Below are positions 49,677 to 60,539 of a DNA stretch of 64,000 bases, one piece after another; the stretch's first letter is position 1; every line of letters starts with the position of its first letter. Made by a program: the position numbers and the translations under genes. Location of the stretch: contig CM034531.1 of NCBI GenBank assembly GCA_020002185.1, positions 47,744,319-47,808,318 of the forward strand, given 5' to 3'. This DNA is from Paraescarpia echinospica (lineage: Eukaryota > Annelida > Polychaeta > Sabellida > Siboglinidae). The notes below the pieces were generated by a model that made no database searches, had not been told where the DNA came from, and worked only from the letters and a program-made list of their open reading frames with translations.

Positions 49677-50035
49677 CTTACCTAGTTGTAGCACATACTA
49701 CGCTCTCTCTAGGTAAACGTGTCGCCAGATTTAACGTCAGCTCGTCCTTTCGCCGTATTAGTCGCCCTTTCCTGGAGGCGTTAGTGACGTAATTTGTTGT
49801 CCGAATCGGCGGAGATGTTTAATGCGTTATAATACAACGTAATATTTGCCTTGTGTACTACAGTATAATATGACAACACCATCAATCGATGTATTAGCTG
49901 TTATACTGGTTCCCGGGTTTACACAGCCATATGGTCCGGAAACCAGGCTTGGTTTATGAAGTGACGTCACGCTTGTTTGATGGTCACGTCATCGAAAACT
50001 GTGTAGTTACGTGGCTTACCGTTATAGATATCTCC
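47801..50035. other. Unassigned sequence with a TA microsatellite
   Basis: A (TA)n tract lies at 49638-49673. The - strand frame at 48849-49337 has no recognisable domain, and its bases on the + strand look like a decayed repeat. Two related phrases, GTGATGTATTTAAGAAAATA (near 48128) and GTGATGTATTTAAAAATATA (near 48424), indicate a short local duplication. Confidence 0.35.
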
Positions 50036-50194
50036 TTCTGTGTCTCTCACTCCCTCTCTCCCTCTCCCCCCTCTCCCTCTCTCCCTCCCTCCCTCCCTCT
50101 CTCCCTCTCTCCCTATCTCCCTCTCTCCCTCTCTCCCTCCCTCTCTCTCCATCCCCCTGTCTCCTCTCTCGCTCTCTCTCCCTCCCCCCTCTTT

Positions 50195-50269
<75 letters not shown>

Positions 50270-50357
50270 CTCCATCTCTCCTCTATCTCTCTCCCTCTCT
50301 CTTTCTCTCCATCCCCCTTTCTCTTCTCTCTCGCTCTCTCTTCCTCCCCCTCTTTCT

Positions 50358-50452
<95 letters not shown>

Positions 50453-50510
50453 TTCTTTCTCTCTTTCTCTTTCTCTCTCACTTTCTCTCTCTCTCTATCT
50501 GTCTCTCTAT
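50036..50510. repeat. (CT)n microsatellite block with TA insert, about 475 bp
   Basis: CTCC and CTCT repeats, a (TA) island near 50254-50270, and more CT. The long Ser/Leu-rich frames are artefacts. Confidence 0.96.
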
Positions 50511-50597
50511 CCCTGCCCTCACCCCCTTCTCTCTAACATTAGTGCACTCCGGAAATAAAGGGATGAAGTAAAGTGAAATGCTTTCCAGAGGCTAAAG

Positions 50598-51826
50598 CTA
50601 GGCGCACACCAATCAATTTTCGGCGCACACCAACCTTACTCAGCCGATTAACGCCGATTCGAATTTTAAATCGGCGGTCGGCGCAAATCGGCCGTCGGTG
50701 TTAGATAAGCAGGTATCCGGTGATGGTCATATCCGTGACAAGTCGGCTGGTGAGTGCAGGCTTTTTGTCATAACACGACGGTCGGTAACTTGGCCTATAA
50801 GAAATCTTAACGCGATCATGTGATAGGCATCGACATAAGCTCGGCGTCTTTTTTTAGTTTTCAAGCCAATTCGGGCCACACGTTTTTTGTACTTTCACGT
50901 CTCAACGTTTCAGATATTGGTAGGTCGTTTTTATTATATTGCAATAGACCATCATCGCTTTTATCGCTTGTCCTTAAAACCGGCACCACAAATAAATATA
51001 ATTTCCATCAGACTTTGTTTCTCGCTTCCGAGAGAAATCGCTATCTTGTCTTGTGAAAAACGCTACCGCTGGTGGCGCCGCTAACGGGTGCATATATAAG
51101 CATTAAAATCCGCAAAGCGGCGCTAGGGGTGAAAAACTTTTTTGAGGAATTCGTTGGGTGCGACTGATTTAGGCTTCAACATATTGTTTACTGGACCCGT
51201 TAAATATAAGGTTCTTTGTACTGATATAAAACATAGCTCGACGCTACGCGTTTCTTTGTTGGAGGATTTGCTAATTGATCAAGCCATATCGTCGTGAAGG
51301 CTGACGACGAGGTTCCGACTACGTAGCAAGTTTCGTTTTCCTGGTTTGGCCTACTTTTTACAAATGTTTCATGTGTTTATTGTAGGCGTATCGAAACACC
51401 TTGTTAAATCCGTAGTCGTTGTCAACGCCCCATGCTCCTCTCGCGCCGATACGTGTGGACACATCCACACATTCGTTGATTTTGTCTGTAGTCGACGACG
51501 ACGACGGCGGCGACGACATCGCATTATGGCAACTGCTGCTACAGCCAACCCCAAAATTATCAGACCTTTATCGGACAAAGGCGCCATTCTCGGGTATAAA
51601 TTCTCGAGTAACACAAAAGGGGCAAATACGCGTATTTATAGTGGACTTATTTTCCACAAGGATCACGCCGAGCGCCGACGGTAGGGTCAAGTCGGTAGGT
51701 ATGTGGTGGTTCGTGTGCGCGGGCAGAAGTCGGCGCTAGTCGGCGGAACTAATTGGCGTTTAGCCCTGTCTGCTTTTTACGCCGACTGCCCCCCCAGTCA
51801 GCGTTAGTCGGGTGGTGTGTGCTTAG
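50598..51826. mobile_element. Candidate DNA transposon with imperfect terminal inverted repeats
   Basis: The left end CTAGGCGCACACCA and the right end (reverse-complemented) CTAAGCACACACCA match at 12 of 14 positions. Inside both ends are clusters of GTCGGCG/CGCCGAC phrases in both orientations, i.e. subterminal repeats, and the interior (about 50800-51650) is unrelated. Both features suggest a non-autonomous DNA transposon of about 1.2 kb. No transposase recognised; short frames on both strands at 51346-51739 overlap and are unsupported. No convincing target duplication, so the superfamily is unknown. Confidence 0.55.
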
Positions 51827-52265
51827 CATTAGGACGCTGGCTGATCATTATCAAGTTATTATTAGGCAACGGATAATGATTCATGGGATATTCACTAATT
51901 TGAACTCCAACTCATACCATAATAATGTGCACTTGAAAATGTGCACTTAACAGCTAGATTTTCGACAGGTAACAAAAATCAAGAAGGGGTAAAGGGGTAT
52001 AACACTCAACGATTCAACACAAGTTAATTATAGTAATGTTTAGATGAAAACAACGATGTATTTTGTAACCCGTGGTACCCTCCTTCATTTCACAAACATT
52101 AGATAATTAGTTACTACAGTTAGTGAAATAACCCGAGATTAAACCTTCCTGTGGGAACAGTTTCGTCGTTAAGCTAACGGTAGGGTAAAGCGTTCCTGTA
52201 ACTATTATATTATTCGTTTGAAATTTATTTGCGTAATACTACTCATGTAAACACCTACGCAACAT
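51827..52265. other. Unassigned AT-rich sequence
   Basis: No coding sequence or repeat recognised. Confidence 0.4.
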
Positions 52266-52282
52266 AGATGGCGCTTTTGTCT

Positions 52283-52720
52283 GCCTGCAGGCCGTAACTG
52301 TCTGCCTGCAGGCCGTAACTGTCTGCCTGCAGGCCGTATCTGTCTGCATACAGGCCGTAACTCTCTGCCTACAGGCCGTAACTGTCTGCCTACAGGCCGT
52401 AACTGTCTGCATACAAGCCGTAACTGTCTGCCTACAGGCCGTAACTGTCTACCTACAAGCCGTAACTGTCTGCCTACAAGCCGTAACTGTCTGCTTACAG
52501 GCCGTAACTGTCTGCCAACAGGCCGTAACTGTATGCCTACAGGCCGTAACTGTCTGCCTGCATGCCGTAACTGTCTGCCTACAGGCCGTAACTGTCTGCC
52601 TGCAGGCCGTAACTGTCTGCCTATAGGCCGTAACTGTCTGCCTGCAGGCCGTAACTGTCTGCCTACAGGCCGTAACCGTCTGCCTACAGACCGTAACTGT
52701 CTTCCAGCAGGCCGTAACTG
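52283..52720. repeat. 21-bp minisatellite, about 21 copies
   Basis: Unit CTGTCTGCCTACAGGCCGTAA with variants (CCTGCAGG, CATACAGG). The 21-base period keeps frames open on both strands: the - strand reads repeats of RPVGRQL and the + strand repeats of NCLPTGR. There is no signal peptide, upstream exon or codon constraint to suggest a real protein. Each unit contains a small palindrome (CCTGCAGG or CCTACAGG). Confidence 0.94.
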
Positions 52721-53945
52721 TATTACAAGTTTATATGATCGTTCACACACATTAAACTACTTCGTAATCTAAAAAGTAAACCCAAAATCATTTAGAACGC
52801 ACGTTGTATCGACGATGTACGGACAAACTGTTTAGCTTTAAAAATTGGCTATGAAACAAAATTAATTGTATTTCCCTTGCGTCTTTTTAAATAAAGAAAT
52901 GTGTGCAAAATAGGGGTGAATGACCAAAACTCATTATTCAAAGCAATCGATCCTCTTGCTCAAGGGCATCGATTTCGCGCATTTCAAATATTGAGTGTGA
53001 CGCGCGTGCCTTGCCATTTTCGTTTTGCTTATAACGTGATCCGCAACATTATAAACGTTATTTCATGTTGTAGTATCTCCAATTAATTAGTCTGATGAAA
53101 TCTCATGTCACCTATATATAGGGATCGATCTATAATATTATAAATCAGATTTATAACGTGATGAAATGTCAGCTTTACCCGAACGTTAGTAGGGACGGAT
53201 TTAGGATTTGACCAATGGGGGAAGGGGGCGCAGGTCCACAATAAACGTCCAACTGCAATTTCTCTTGATGCTTACCATTAACTTCCAAATGCACCATCCT
53301 TGAGGCTAAAAATCCCCAACAGCAGTCCCCGAAACCAAAACCGGTGGCGTGCATCACACGCACCCCTCAATCCACAAGATACATCCAACTAAACCTCCAT
53401 TAACGCTCGTTCAATCACCGTCGGCACACGTCCCACGCCTGTGTAGAACTAAAAGGATTGATTGTTTTAAAAGGAGCCAGTCTGTTCCCAGTTTTTCATT
53501 AATTAATTAATATAAATGTTCTTAAGACTATACTAACTATGTTGGAGGTATACTGCCTGCCAAATTGTGTTTAGCAAGTCCGTAACAACGTTCGTAATTT
53601 AGAAGATACGACCCCGCAGCATATTAAAAAATTATTAGAAAAAAACATCCAGTTTTATTGGCAATATTATAAATCAGAGTTGACCGCAATACCGTTTGGC
53701 GTTCAACGGTTTCCCTTTTCCTACGTTCACCACAGCTGACTTCCTGTTACAAATTTCTACGCCCGCTAATTCCGGATAGAGGAACAAGTTGCCTCCCTTT
53801 AAAACAGCCCGTAACTTCTGCCCAACCATCTCATCATGTTTTAGTTACACATTTGTCTCACAGATGGCGAAGAAATGCTACTAACTCCGCGATGAGGCGC
53901 CACCGTTTGTCGTAAACCCGAAAATCCGGAACTGGCAGCTGATAA
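52721..53945. other. Unassigned sequence
   Basis: Near 53190-53240 the phrase ACGGATTTAGGATTTGACCA followed by G-rich sequence resembles termini of some DNA transposons, but no partner end was seen. No gene recognised. Confidence 0.35.
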
Positions 53946-53949
53946 ATTA

Positions 53950-54634
53950 TCAAATTCAATTCAATTCAATAACTTTATTCCGGAATATTACATCCATATA
54001 AAAAACTAGACTATAATATATAATGACTGGAAACTATAAATATATAGCATATTTCTCCAGTGACGACAGAGCGGTGAAGTGTATAATGCATCACTTCATA
54101 ATACTTTGTAATAATGCATTGCCCGACTTAGCTATACACGTAAAAAAACTATTCACATTTTTCTTGATCAACATTTTGCAGGAGGGCAAACCCCGTGACA
54201 CAAACATATAACTAACACTACGATTCCTTGGTTCATTGCACAATAATATGAACACATTATTGGTACACATAATTGTCAAACTGATTACACCATAACTGAC
54301 ATATGTATATAATGAAGTACAGTATGATTTGAACAAAGTACTTGTCACATCTTCAGTACACATATATAATTTTCGAATCAAGGAATTACTCTGAGCATAA
54401 TTTTTCTTATACTGCCTAGCCATATCATCATCATCACTGAGATCTTCAGTGTAACATGTCCAAGATATTTACATTTATTAACTATGGATAATATTTTATC
54501 ATTTAGCACAAAGGTTGGGATGTGTATATCCTTGAACTTTTTACACCAAAATATACCGACAGCAGCATAGATAAGCCCATAGATGAGGGAGCCAAGAGCA
54601 CTAGATCATCAGAACACATCAACTGATTAATTAC
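53950..54634 (-). mobile_element. Non-LTR retrotransposon 3' part, split by the Gypsy element
   Basis: On the - strand: VINQLMCSDDLVLLAPSS (RT catalytic region, with the usual Y/F-A-D-D changed to C-S-D-D), GLSMLLSVYFGVK, then with frame breaks IHIPTFVLNDKI, and SLIRKLYMCTEDVTSTLFKS, YCTSLYT, MFVSRGLPSCKMLIKKNVNS. The pattern L-x-R-K-F/L-x-M-C-x-x-D-V-K/T...S-Y-C-T-x-x-Y-T is familiar from a widespread marine-animal non-LTR family. A tail of TTGAATTGAATTG type marks its 3' end near 53955. Its 5' part stops at 54634, where the LTR begins. Confidence 0.82.
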
Positions 54635-55056
54635 TGTGTAGGCGCTCGTCGAACCTGTAAGCGCGTGGCTTGTGGAACGATGCGTGCGTCGACATGGGTT
54701 CGCGTACAGTGACGTGAAGGCGCGTAGTCGGTTGATTGTTTGAAAGAACACGTTCGCGTGTGTGCGCGTGCATGATGCGTAATCGAATTAATTTCGACAG
54801 GACAAGTATCGTCAGTTGTGTGTTTAGCTGTTGGACTGTACACAGTGGTCAGAGGTAGTGGGTGGGAAATTGTAGGTTTTAAGTTAGATAATTCTGTAGT
54901 TATAATATTGTTTTATTTGTTAGGTTAGTGCGTTACTATACTAGTCATGTATCTATTTGATTTGGAATTTTAAATAAATAAACGTTTGGAACACATATTG
55001 TTTATTTTATTTCGTAACTGTTGGCTATTATAAGGACACCGGTTAGCGAGTGTACA
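54635..55056 (+). mobile_element. 5' LTR of a Gypsy-type element
   Basis: Begins TGTGTAGGCGCTCG and ends GCGAGTGTACA, i.e. TG...CA boundaries, about 420 bases. It includes an AATAAA signal near 54973. A primer-binding site follows after three bases. The left edge abuts the interrupted non-LTR RT. No matching 3' LTR was found, so a target duplication cannot be tested. Confidence 0.75.
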
Positions 55057-55059
55057 TTT

Positions 55060-55076
55060 TGGTACCAGAAGTGGGG
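55060..55076 (+). other. Primer-binding site for tRNA-Leu
   Basis: TGGTACCAGAAGTGGGG, three bases after the LTR end. It is the exact complement of the 3' end of a common animal tRNA-Leu(UAA) type, CCCCACTTCTGGTA plus CCA. This is inferred from known tRNA sequences. Confidence 0.75.
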
Positions 55077-55137
55077 TGCCGTTACTGAAATTCCAAGTTT
55101 AAAGAATTTTAGACTATTCTAAATTACTTACTAAGTT

Positions 55138-56100
55138 ATGGATAAGGATCAACCCGTTGACCACTGGAACAGCATGGCATAAGAATTGGAAGAGTTGCAT
55201 AGACAACTAAGCGAATTGAATGCGCACACCACGGTACCACATCCAGTGACCGTCGTCGTTCGGAGGGAACGTTGTCGGCGCAGTTTCGACGGGAAGGGTG
55301 TCGATGAAGTGGCAGACTGGTGTAAAGATGCAGAAGCGGCGCTGCGGGCACAGAATTCAACCGATTACGTGTGGTGTCACCTTGAGAGTCTTGCAAAAAG
55401 AGAAACGGGGTGCCACACGGTGGATGAACGACGCGGTGTGCAAGCAACATTGGCGATTCTGTGAGACACGTTTAGTGAGCGCGCCAGTGTCACTCAACTA
55501 CAGCGTTCCTACTACGAACGAAAACAACGAGACGTGGAAAGTATAACTGAGTATTCACACGAACTGGCGGCTCTCATGGATTGACTGGAGAACGTCAGTC
55601 CGAGACACGTGACACATCGAGATCACATGCTCCGGGACCAACTAGTGGAGAACGTTCGTGAACCGCTACTTCGCTGGGAGTTTTAAAAAAAAACCAGGCA
55701 GACATGCATCCGAGTGCTACATTTATCGACATTCGGGTCCTGGCCATCAAGTGATCAACGGAGACAGACGGGGGCAGTAGGAGACGTGCATCTATTGCCT
55801 CACAGGAAATCAGCACGGCACGAGAAGATGGTGTGCTGTCTATGCTCACGATCATTTCTGCGCAGCAACAACAACTACTCAGAGCGCTGGCGGGGCCACT
55901 ATTGAACACCGAGAGGACCACCCGCATCAACGAGGGAAACTGCTTTCAGTGTGGTCGACCGGGTCACTACGCTTGAGAATGTCGGTCAAGAGAGCCGGCG
56001 GATCATTGTGTGATTTCTGTGGGCACAAGGGACCCGTAAGCAGGAGTGTCACGCATATGCCATGGCTAAGAATCAGATCAGAAACCAAACCGAAATTTTA
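55138..56100 (+). pseudogene. Gypsy gag remnant with CCHC zinc knuckle
   Basis: Starts MDKDQPVDHWNSMA and stops at once (TAA at 55180). It then continues ELEELHRQLSEL, DEVADWCKDAEAALRAQ and YVWCHLESLAKRE. After a frame change it reads YYERKQRDVESITEYSHELA, HRDHMLRDQLVENVREPLLR and CFQCGRPGHYA followed by a stop and EC. These are the usual parts of Gypsy Gag: a capsid-like helical region and a C-x2-C-x4-H-x4-C knuckle. The final stop is TGA inside the knuckle, at about 55975. A second, disrupted knuckle-like stretch follows. It cannot give a working protein. Confidence 0.82.
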
Positions 56101-56120
56101 AACTAAAGAGTTTCTCTGCT

Positions 56121-57071
56121 ATGAGTCGAACAGAAGAGATATCAGTAAAAGACCCCACGTCATGTTATCAATTGATAGGAAACTCGCCTACTCTAGAGGC
56201 GAAGGTTGAAGATATCGTTACTCGTTTCCTGGTATATACGGGCAGTCAGGTCACCACCATCACTGAGTCGTTCTACCGGCCTCACCTCATCACGTTAGGT
56301 AATGATATGTATGAACCGAATAAATGGCTGACCATCAGGGCGGTAAATGGACTGAGTGTGCCATATGTCGGCTTTGTTGAGATGGACACCGAGGTGGGTG
56401 GTGTCGTCGTTCCAAAGCGAGGCATATTAATTATCAAGGACAATGAACACAGAAATTCTGCCGATGTGTTGGCGCGTCTGGATTTGTCAGGATTGGAGAC
56501 ACAAACATACATGGAAAAGGCAAGAGTAATATTTTCAAAGCGCAGAAAGGTATTTGCCTCTTCCAAAATTGATCTTGGATGCACAGATGCGGACAAACAC
56601 AGCATAGTAACGACTGACGATCGACCCGTGTCACAACCGTATCGACGGATTCCTCTCACTCAGCTGGACGAAGTAAAAGAACATCTTGAGATATTATTAC
56701 GGACGAGTGTCATTGTGCCGAGTCACAGTGATCATGCAAGTCCCATCGTTCTTGTACGAAATAAGTCGGGAGCATTACGCATGTGTGTGAACTACCGTGC
56801 ATTGAACACGAAGACCGTGAAAGACGCGTACGCGTTACCTCATATAGCAGAGTCTATGGACGCGATGACCGGCTCTAGGTGGTTTTCGACCTTAAATTTA
56901 CAATCTGCTTACAATCAAGTACAGATGGAGTCAGATGATCAGAGGAAAACGGCATTTACGATACCGTTCGGGTTGTACGGATACACACGCATGCCATTCG
57001 GACTATATAATGCGCTCGCCACTTTTCAGAGACTCGTGCAGACTGCATTTCATGCGAAAATGTTCTGCTAG
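56121..57071 (+). pseudogene. Gypsy pol: protease and first part of reverse transcriptase
   Basis: An open frame of 316 codons. Protease-like region: FLVYTGSQVTTITESF, where the catalytic D-T-G-S reads Y-T-G-S, so the active-site Asp is lost. RT region: SQPYRRIPLTQLDEV, SPIVLVRNKSGALRMCVNYR, FSTLNLQSAYNQV (the usual catalytic Asp of the F-S-x-x-D motif is Asn here) and TAFTIPFGLYGYTRMPFGL. It ends at a TAG just before the Y-L-D-D motif, which is read in another frame in the next feature. Both changed residues and the stop show an inactive copy. Confidence 0.88.
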
Positions 57072-57837
57072 TATACCTCGATGATATTGTGGTATACTCG
57101 ACTACATTGGATGAACATTTGGTTAAACTTGACACCGTATTCACTCGTTTGGGAATGTATGGTCTCAAGTTGGAGATAAAAAAGTGCAGTTTCTTCAAGA
57201 AAAGGGTCACCTGTCTTGGCCATATGGTGAGTGGTGAAGGCGTGGCGACCGACCCTGAGAAAATCGCTGCCGTACGAGAGTGGACAGTACCACAGACTCT
57301 ACGAGAACTTCGTTCGTTCATTGGGTTTGCGTCGTACTATCGTCGGTATGTACCAAAGTTCACACAATTAGCGACACCGCTCCATCGATTAGTGACCGAA
57401 GCCTGTAAAGACGAAAAAGGAAGACGACGGATGAGTACAAGGCGCCGCATCACAGATGACTGAACAGATGATTGTCAGCAGGCGTTTGATGCATTGAAAT
57501 TAGCGCTGACAACAGCACCTGTTCTCGGTTTTGCGGACTATCGACTGCCTTTTATCGTAGAGACCGATGCTAGCGACAGCGGTCTTGGCGCAGTCTTGAC
57601 TCAAAAACAAGATGGTCGTCTTCGAATAATTGCATATGCTAGTCGTGGGCTGAGAGGTGCAGAGCGGAATGACGTAAACTACTCATCGATGAAATTAGAA
57701 ACACTCGCTCTTAAATGGGCCATTACTGAAAGGTTGCGGGATTATCTTATTGGCGGGACATTTACGGTGTACACGGACATGGGACGTCTCATGGCGACAC
57801 AACCGTTGGGGTTGTGGCGGTTGACTTCACGGTTTTA
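57072..57837 (+). pseudogene. Gypsy pol: end of reverse transcriptase and RNase H
   Basis: Begins with YLDDIVVYS (catalytic Asp pair) in a frame shifted from the previous part. It continues KCSFFKKRVTCLGHMVSGEG and LRSFIGFASYYRRYVPKFTQ, ending at a stop after RRRITDD near 57463. The frame resumes at QQAFDALKLALTT with PFIVETDASDSGLGAVLTQK (RNase H DAS motif), IIAYASRGLRGAE, MKLETLALKWAITE and YTDMGRL. The sequence from RNase H to integrase is cut short, with a deletion joined at MGRLMATQPL. Confidence 0.87.
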
Positions 57838-58396
57838 GAACCGTCATCGGATGGCCGTGAAAATGTCCTTGTTATAACTGACGTTTTCACGAAATTCACG
57901 ATTGCCGTTGCCACGCGCAATCAGAAAGCAGAGACGGTGGCTAAAGTGCTCGTGACTGAATGGTTCACACGGTATGGTGTACCCCAACGGATTCACAGCG
58001 ATAATGGAAGAAACTTTGAGTCTTCGATTGTATAACAAGTGTCGAAGTTATATGGGATCAAACGATCACATACCACGCCGTATCACCCGGCTGGAAACGC
58101 GCAATGTGAACGTTTCAACATAACTTTACATGACTTGCTGCAAACACTGGGCTGAATATCTCAAGGAAGTGGTACATGCGTATAATATGACGCCACACGC
58201 CAGCACCGGCTATTCGCCATTCTACCTGATGTTTGGGAGACATGGGAGGCAGCCAGTCGACTTATTATTGGGCACTAGCGAACCAGACGACATTCGGGAT
58301 GATTGGGTATCTGAGCATCCCCGTCGTTTGAACGAAGCATTCGAACTGGCTCGCAATCAGTTGGAGAAGGAGGCAGGTCATGTCGTAACACGATAA
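57814..58396 (+). pseudogene. Gypsy pol: integrase remnant
   Basis: MAVDFTVLEPSSDGRENVLV, ITDVFTKFTIAVAT, YGVPQRIHSDNGRNFES, a stop near 58035, then [20 protein letters not shown] with the catalytic Glu region, and MTPHASTGYSPFYLMFGRHG near the C-terminus. The D-D-E layout is recognisable, with a stop after the second block and a frame change around 58130. The zinc-finger N-terminus is missing. No 3' LTR or polypurine tract follows; at about 58430 unrelated retroelement sequence begins. Confidence 0.86.
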
Positions 58397-58429
58397 ATAT
58401 GCCATGCTTACGATAATTGACCCAAAATG

Positions 58430-58690
58430 GTAACACATACTTGTATACAGATGACCTGGCGATGTTCTATCTCTCCAACGTAAGTCCGAGGGAGTTGTTA
58501 TTAGTTTGTGAAACTGTTGTGGTTATTAAATTAAATTTAACTATGACAGAAGCATGATAGTGATAAGTAGAGGAAGGTAAACTTATGAAGAATGTTTGCC
58601 CTTTAGCATCTAAGCTAAATGGGAGGAACTTAAATAAGTTGGTAGTATCAAATACCTGGGTCATATTATATGTCCCATTTTTAGTTTAAT
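58430..58690 (+). mobile_element. Degraded non-LTR reverse transcriptase fragment
   Basis: Reads LYTDDLAMFYLSNVSPREL and, after stops, LNGRNLNKLVVSNTWVILY. The Y-x-D-D-L-A-x-F motif followed after 60-70 residues by a G-x-x-L-x-x-V-x-x-x-x-W-V-I-L-Y strand is the RT arrangement. It is on the + strand, opposite to the element at 53950-54634, so it is not simply that element's missing part. Confidence 0.5.
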
Positions 58691-59003
58691 TATATAATAT
58701 GCTTTCTAATATGAATATCAGCTTGTTAACTGTTACATGTCTATGAATATATGGACCAATATATGTATCGCCATGTGTATTTTGGTCTGAAGTGAATTAA
58801 ATATAAGTCTAAATAAGTAATAACACATGAGATTCCATCTTTTGTTTGAAACATTTACATTTCCATTTCACCATTAAATATTTACCTGTTTAATTGACAA
58901 TTAATATTGTGATTGTTTTCTTTTTCTGTGCACGGACAAACCGCTACATCCACGACAATATCGTGTACTCTAGTCGCCAGGCTTCGTTCTGATAATGTTA
59001 CAA
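58691..59003. other. Unassigned AT-rich sequence
   Basis: No coding sequence recognised. Confidence 0.4.
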
Positions 59004-59126
59004 ATAACAACCAGTACAATACTATAACAACCAGTACAATACTATAACAACCAGTACAATACTATAACAACCAGTACAATACTATAACAACCAGTACAAT
59101 ACTATAACAACCAGTACAATACTATA
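59004..59126. repeat. 20-bp tandem repeat, 6 copies
   Basis: Identical ATAACAACCAGTACAATACT units, implying recent expansion. Confidence 0.96.
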
Positions 59127-60060
59127 ATGCATAGTCGTCGACTAGGACAGACATATAGCATAACAACTAGATGTATACAGGTTAATAATTATGTGTTTAG
59201 AAGATAGCTAAACAATACGCATTATGGTGTGCAACATAAATTAATTTACAATAAATCACTTAAGTCGCCCTTAAATTACATTAGAGATCCATCATCAAAA
59301 CTTTATAAATATTAATTAGTACAAAAAGTGTGTCCACGGAATGTTTAACTAATATTGAGATTTCTTCCAACTGTAGTAGTACTAGCATTGATATTATGCA
59401 CTATAACAAATACAAAATAATTGTTAAAGAGTACTATCGTTCAATACACGACAAAATTAAATGGGCACGACACAAGCGACAGACGCGCCCTGCCCCTAGT
59501 AACCAATCACGAGCGCGCTGGGCGTGGCTTGAAAGCTGCTAGTTACACGTGGACGGTTCTTTTGCCGTGACTAGCTCCAACTGGCTGGATTTATGCATTT
59601 CTATTATATTATATGACCCAGTATACCTGACTGACATAGGAAACATGTCTATTTGCATCATTTCTATGGGCATTTGAAACACTGTACTGCCCTGGCAAGT
59701 GGGCTTACGTTTTGTTTAGTTTGGCATGCACACTGTTTTCTTATTATAGTTATTTTTATTATTATTATTACTAGCAAATATGCCCGTCCCCTAAGAGGAT
59801 GCTTTGGTAGTTGACGGTCGTGTAGCAATATTTACCAAATGTTAGAAACCACACAGCATCGTTACACGAACACCATAACGCGCTCGCAGATACTCGTTGT
59901 ATGTTCAAAATTACGATGGTCGGTCGGGAGAATTTGAAATTCACGTCCATCGATAGGCCCTAGTTGTGGTAGTGTAGAATTATCAAGTAATATTCGGACT
60001 GCTATACAATTGGGGAGAGAAGGGGGACGGGGGAGATACATGTCGAAAGTAAGAGAGAGA
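59127..60060. other. Unassigned sequence with a possible Helitron-like end
   Basis: At 59771-59793 ACTAGCAAATATGCCCGTCCCC reads on the - strand as a GC-rich block, then TTTGCTAGT, like a Helitron 3' terminus (CTAG/T). A CG-rich patch near 59470-59530 has no gene recognised. The rest is unassigned. Confidence 0.35.
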
Positions 60061-60063
60061 TGG

Positions 60064-60154
<91 letters not shown>

Positions 60155-60420
60155 TGCGAGAGAGGGAGATACTGAGATGGGGAGAAAGAGAGGGAGAGCG
60201 AGAGAGGGAAAGAGGGGAAATGAGAGAGAGGGAAAGAGATGTGTGTTTGAGTGTTGATATTTTCGAACGTGATAGATAAATACAGAGAGGGACGGGGGGG
60301 GTAGTGAGGAATGAAAAGCGGGGAGGAGGAGTGAAGGAGGGGTGAAGGGAGAGATAGGGAATGAATGAGAAAGAAAAAAAACGAGGGCGGAGAGAGAGTG
60401 GGAAAAGGGGACATGGCTAG

Positions 60421-60455
<35 letters not shown>
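60064..60455. repeat. (GA)n microsatellites and purine-rich DNA
   Basis: A pure GA tract at about 60066-60149, GAGGGA-type purine-rich DNA, and a second GA tract near 60425-60451 followed by a poly-G run. A phrase ending GATGTGTGTTTGAGTGTT occurs at about 60238 and 60515, marking a local duplication. Confidence 0.95.
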
Positions 60456-60460
<5 letters not shown>

Positions 60461-60539
60461 AGACAGGGAGGGAGTGCTAGAGTAGGAGCAAGGGAAAATG
60501 AGGGAGAGGGAAAGAGATGTGTGTTTGAGTGTTAGTCGA

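Noticed and set aside
49931..50571. Ser/Leu/Pro-rich open frames of 170-200 codons
   Set aside because: CT microsatellite and pyrimidine-rich DNA, overlapping in three frames.
52205..52772. 181-codon - strand frame of RPVGRQL repeats as a possible repeat protein
   Set aside because: A 21-bp minisatellite automatically gives heptapeptide repeats; no signal, start context or flank supports translation.
53190..53240. ACGGATTTAGGATTT followed by a G-rich run as a transposon terminus
   Set aside because: No matching opposite end or target duplication was found nearby.
58994..59126. 20-bp repeats considered as CRISPR-like or iterons
   Set aside because: Simple head-to-tail minisatellite, no spacers and no associated genes.
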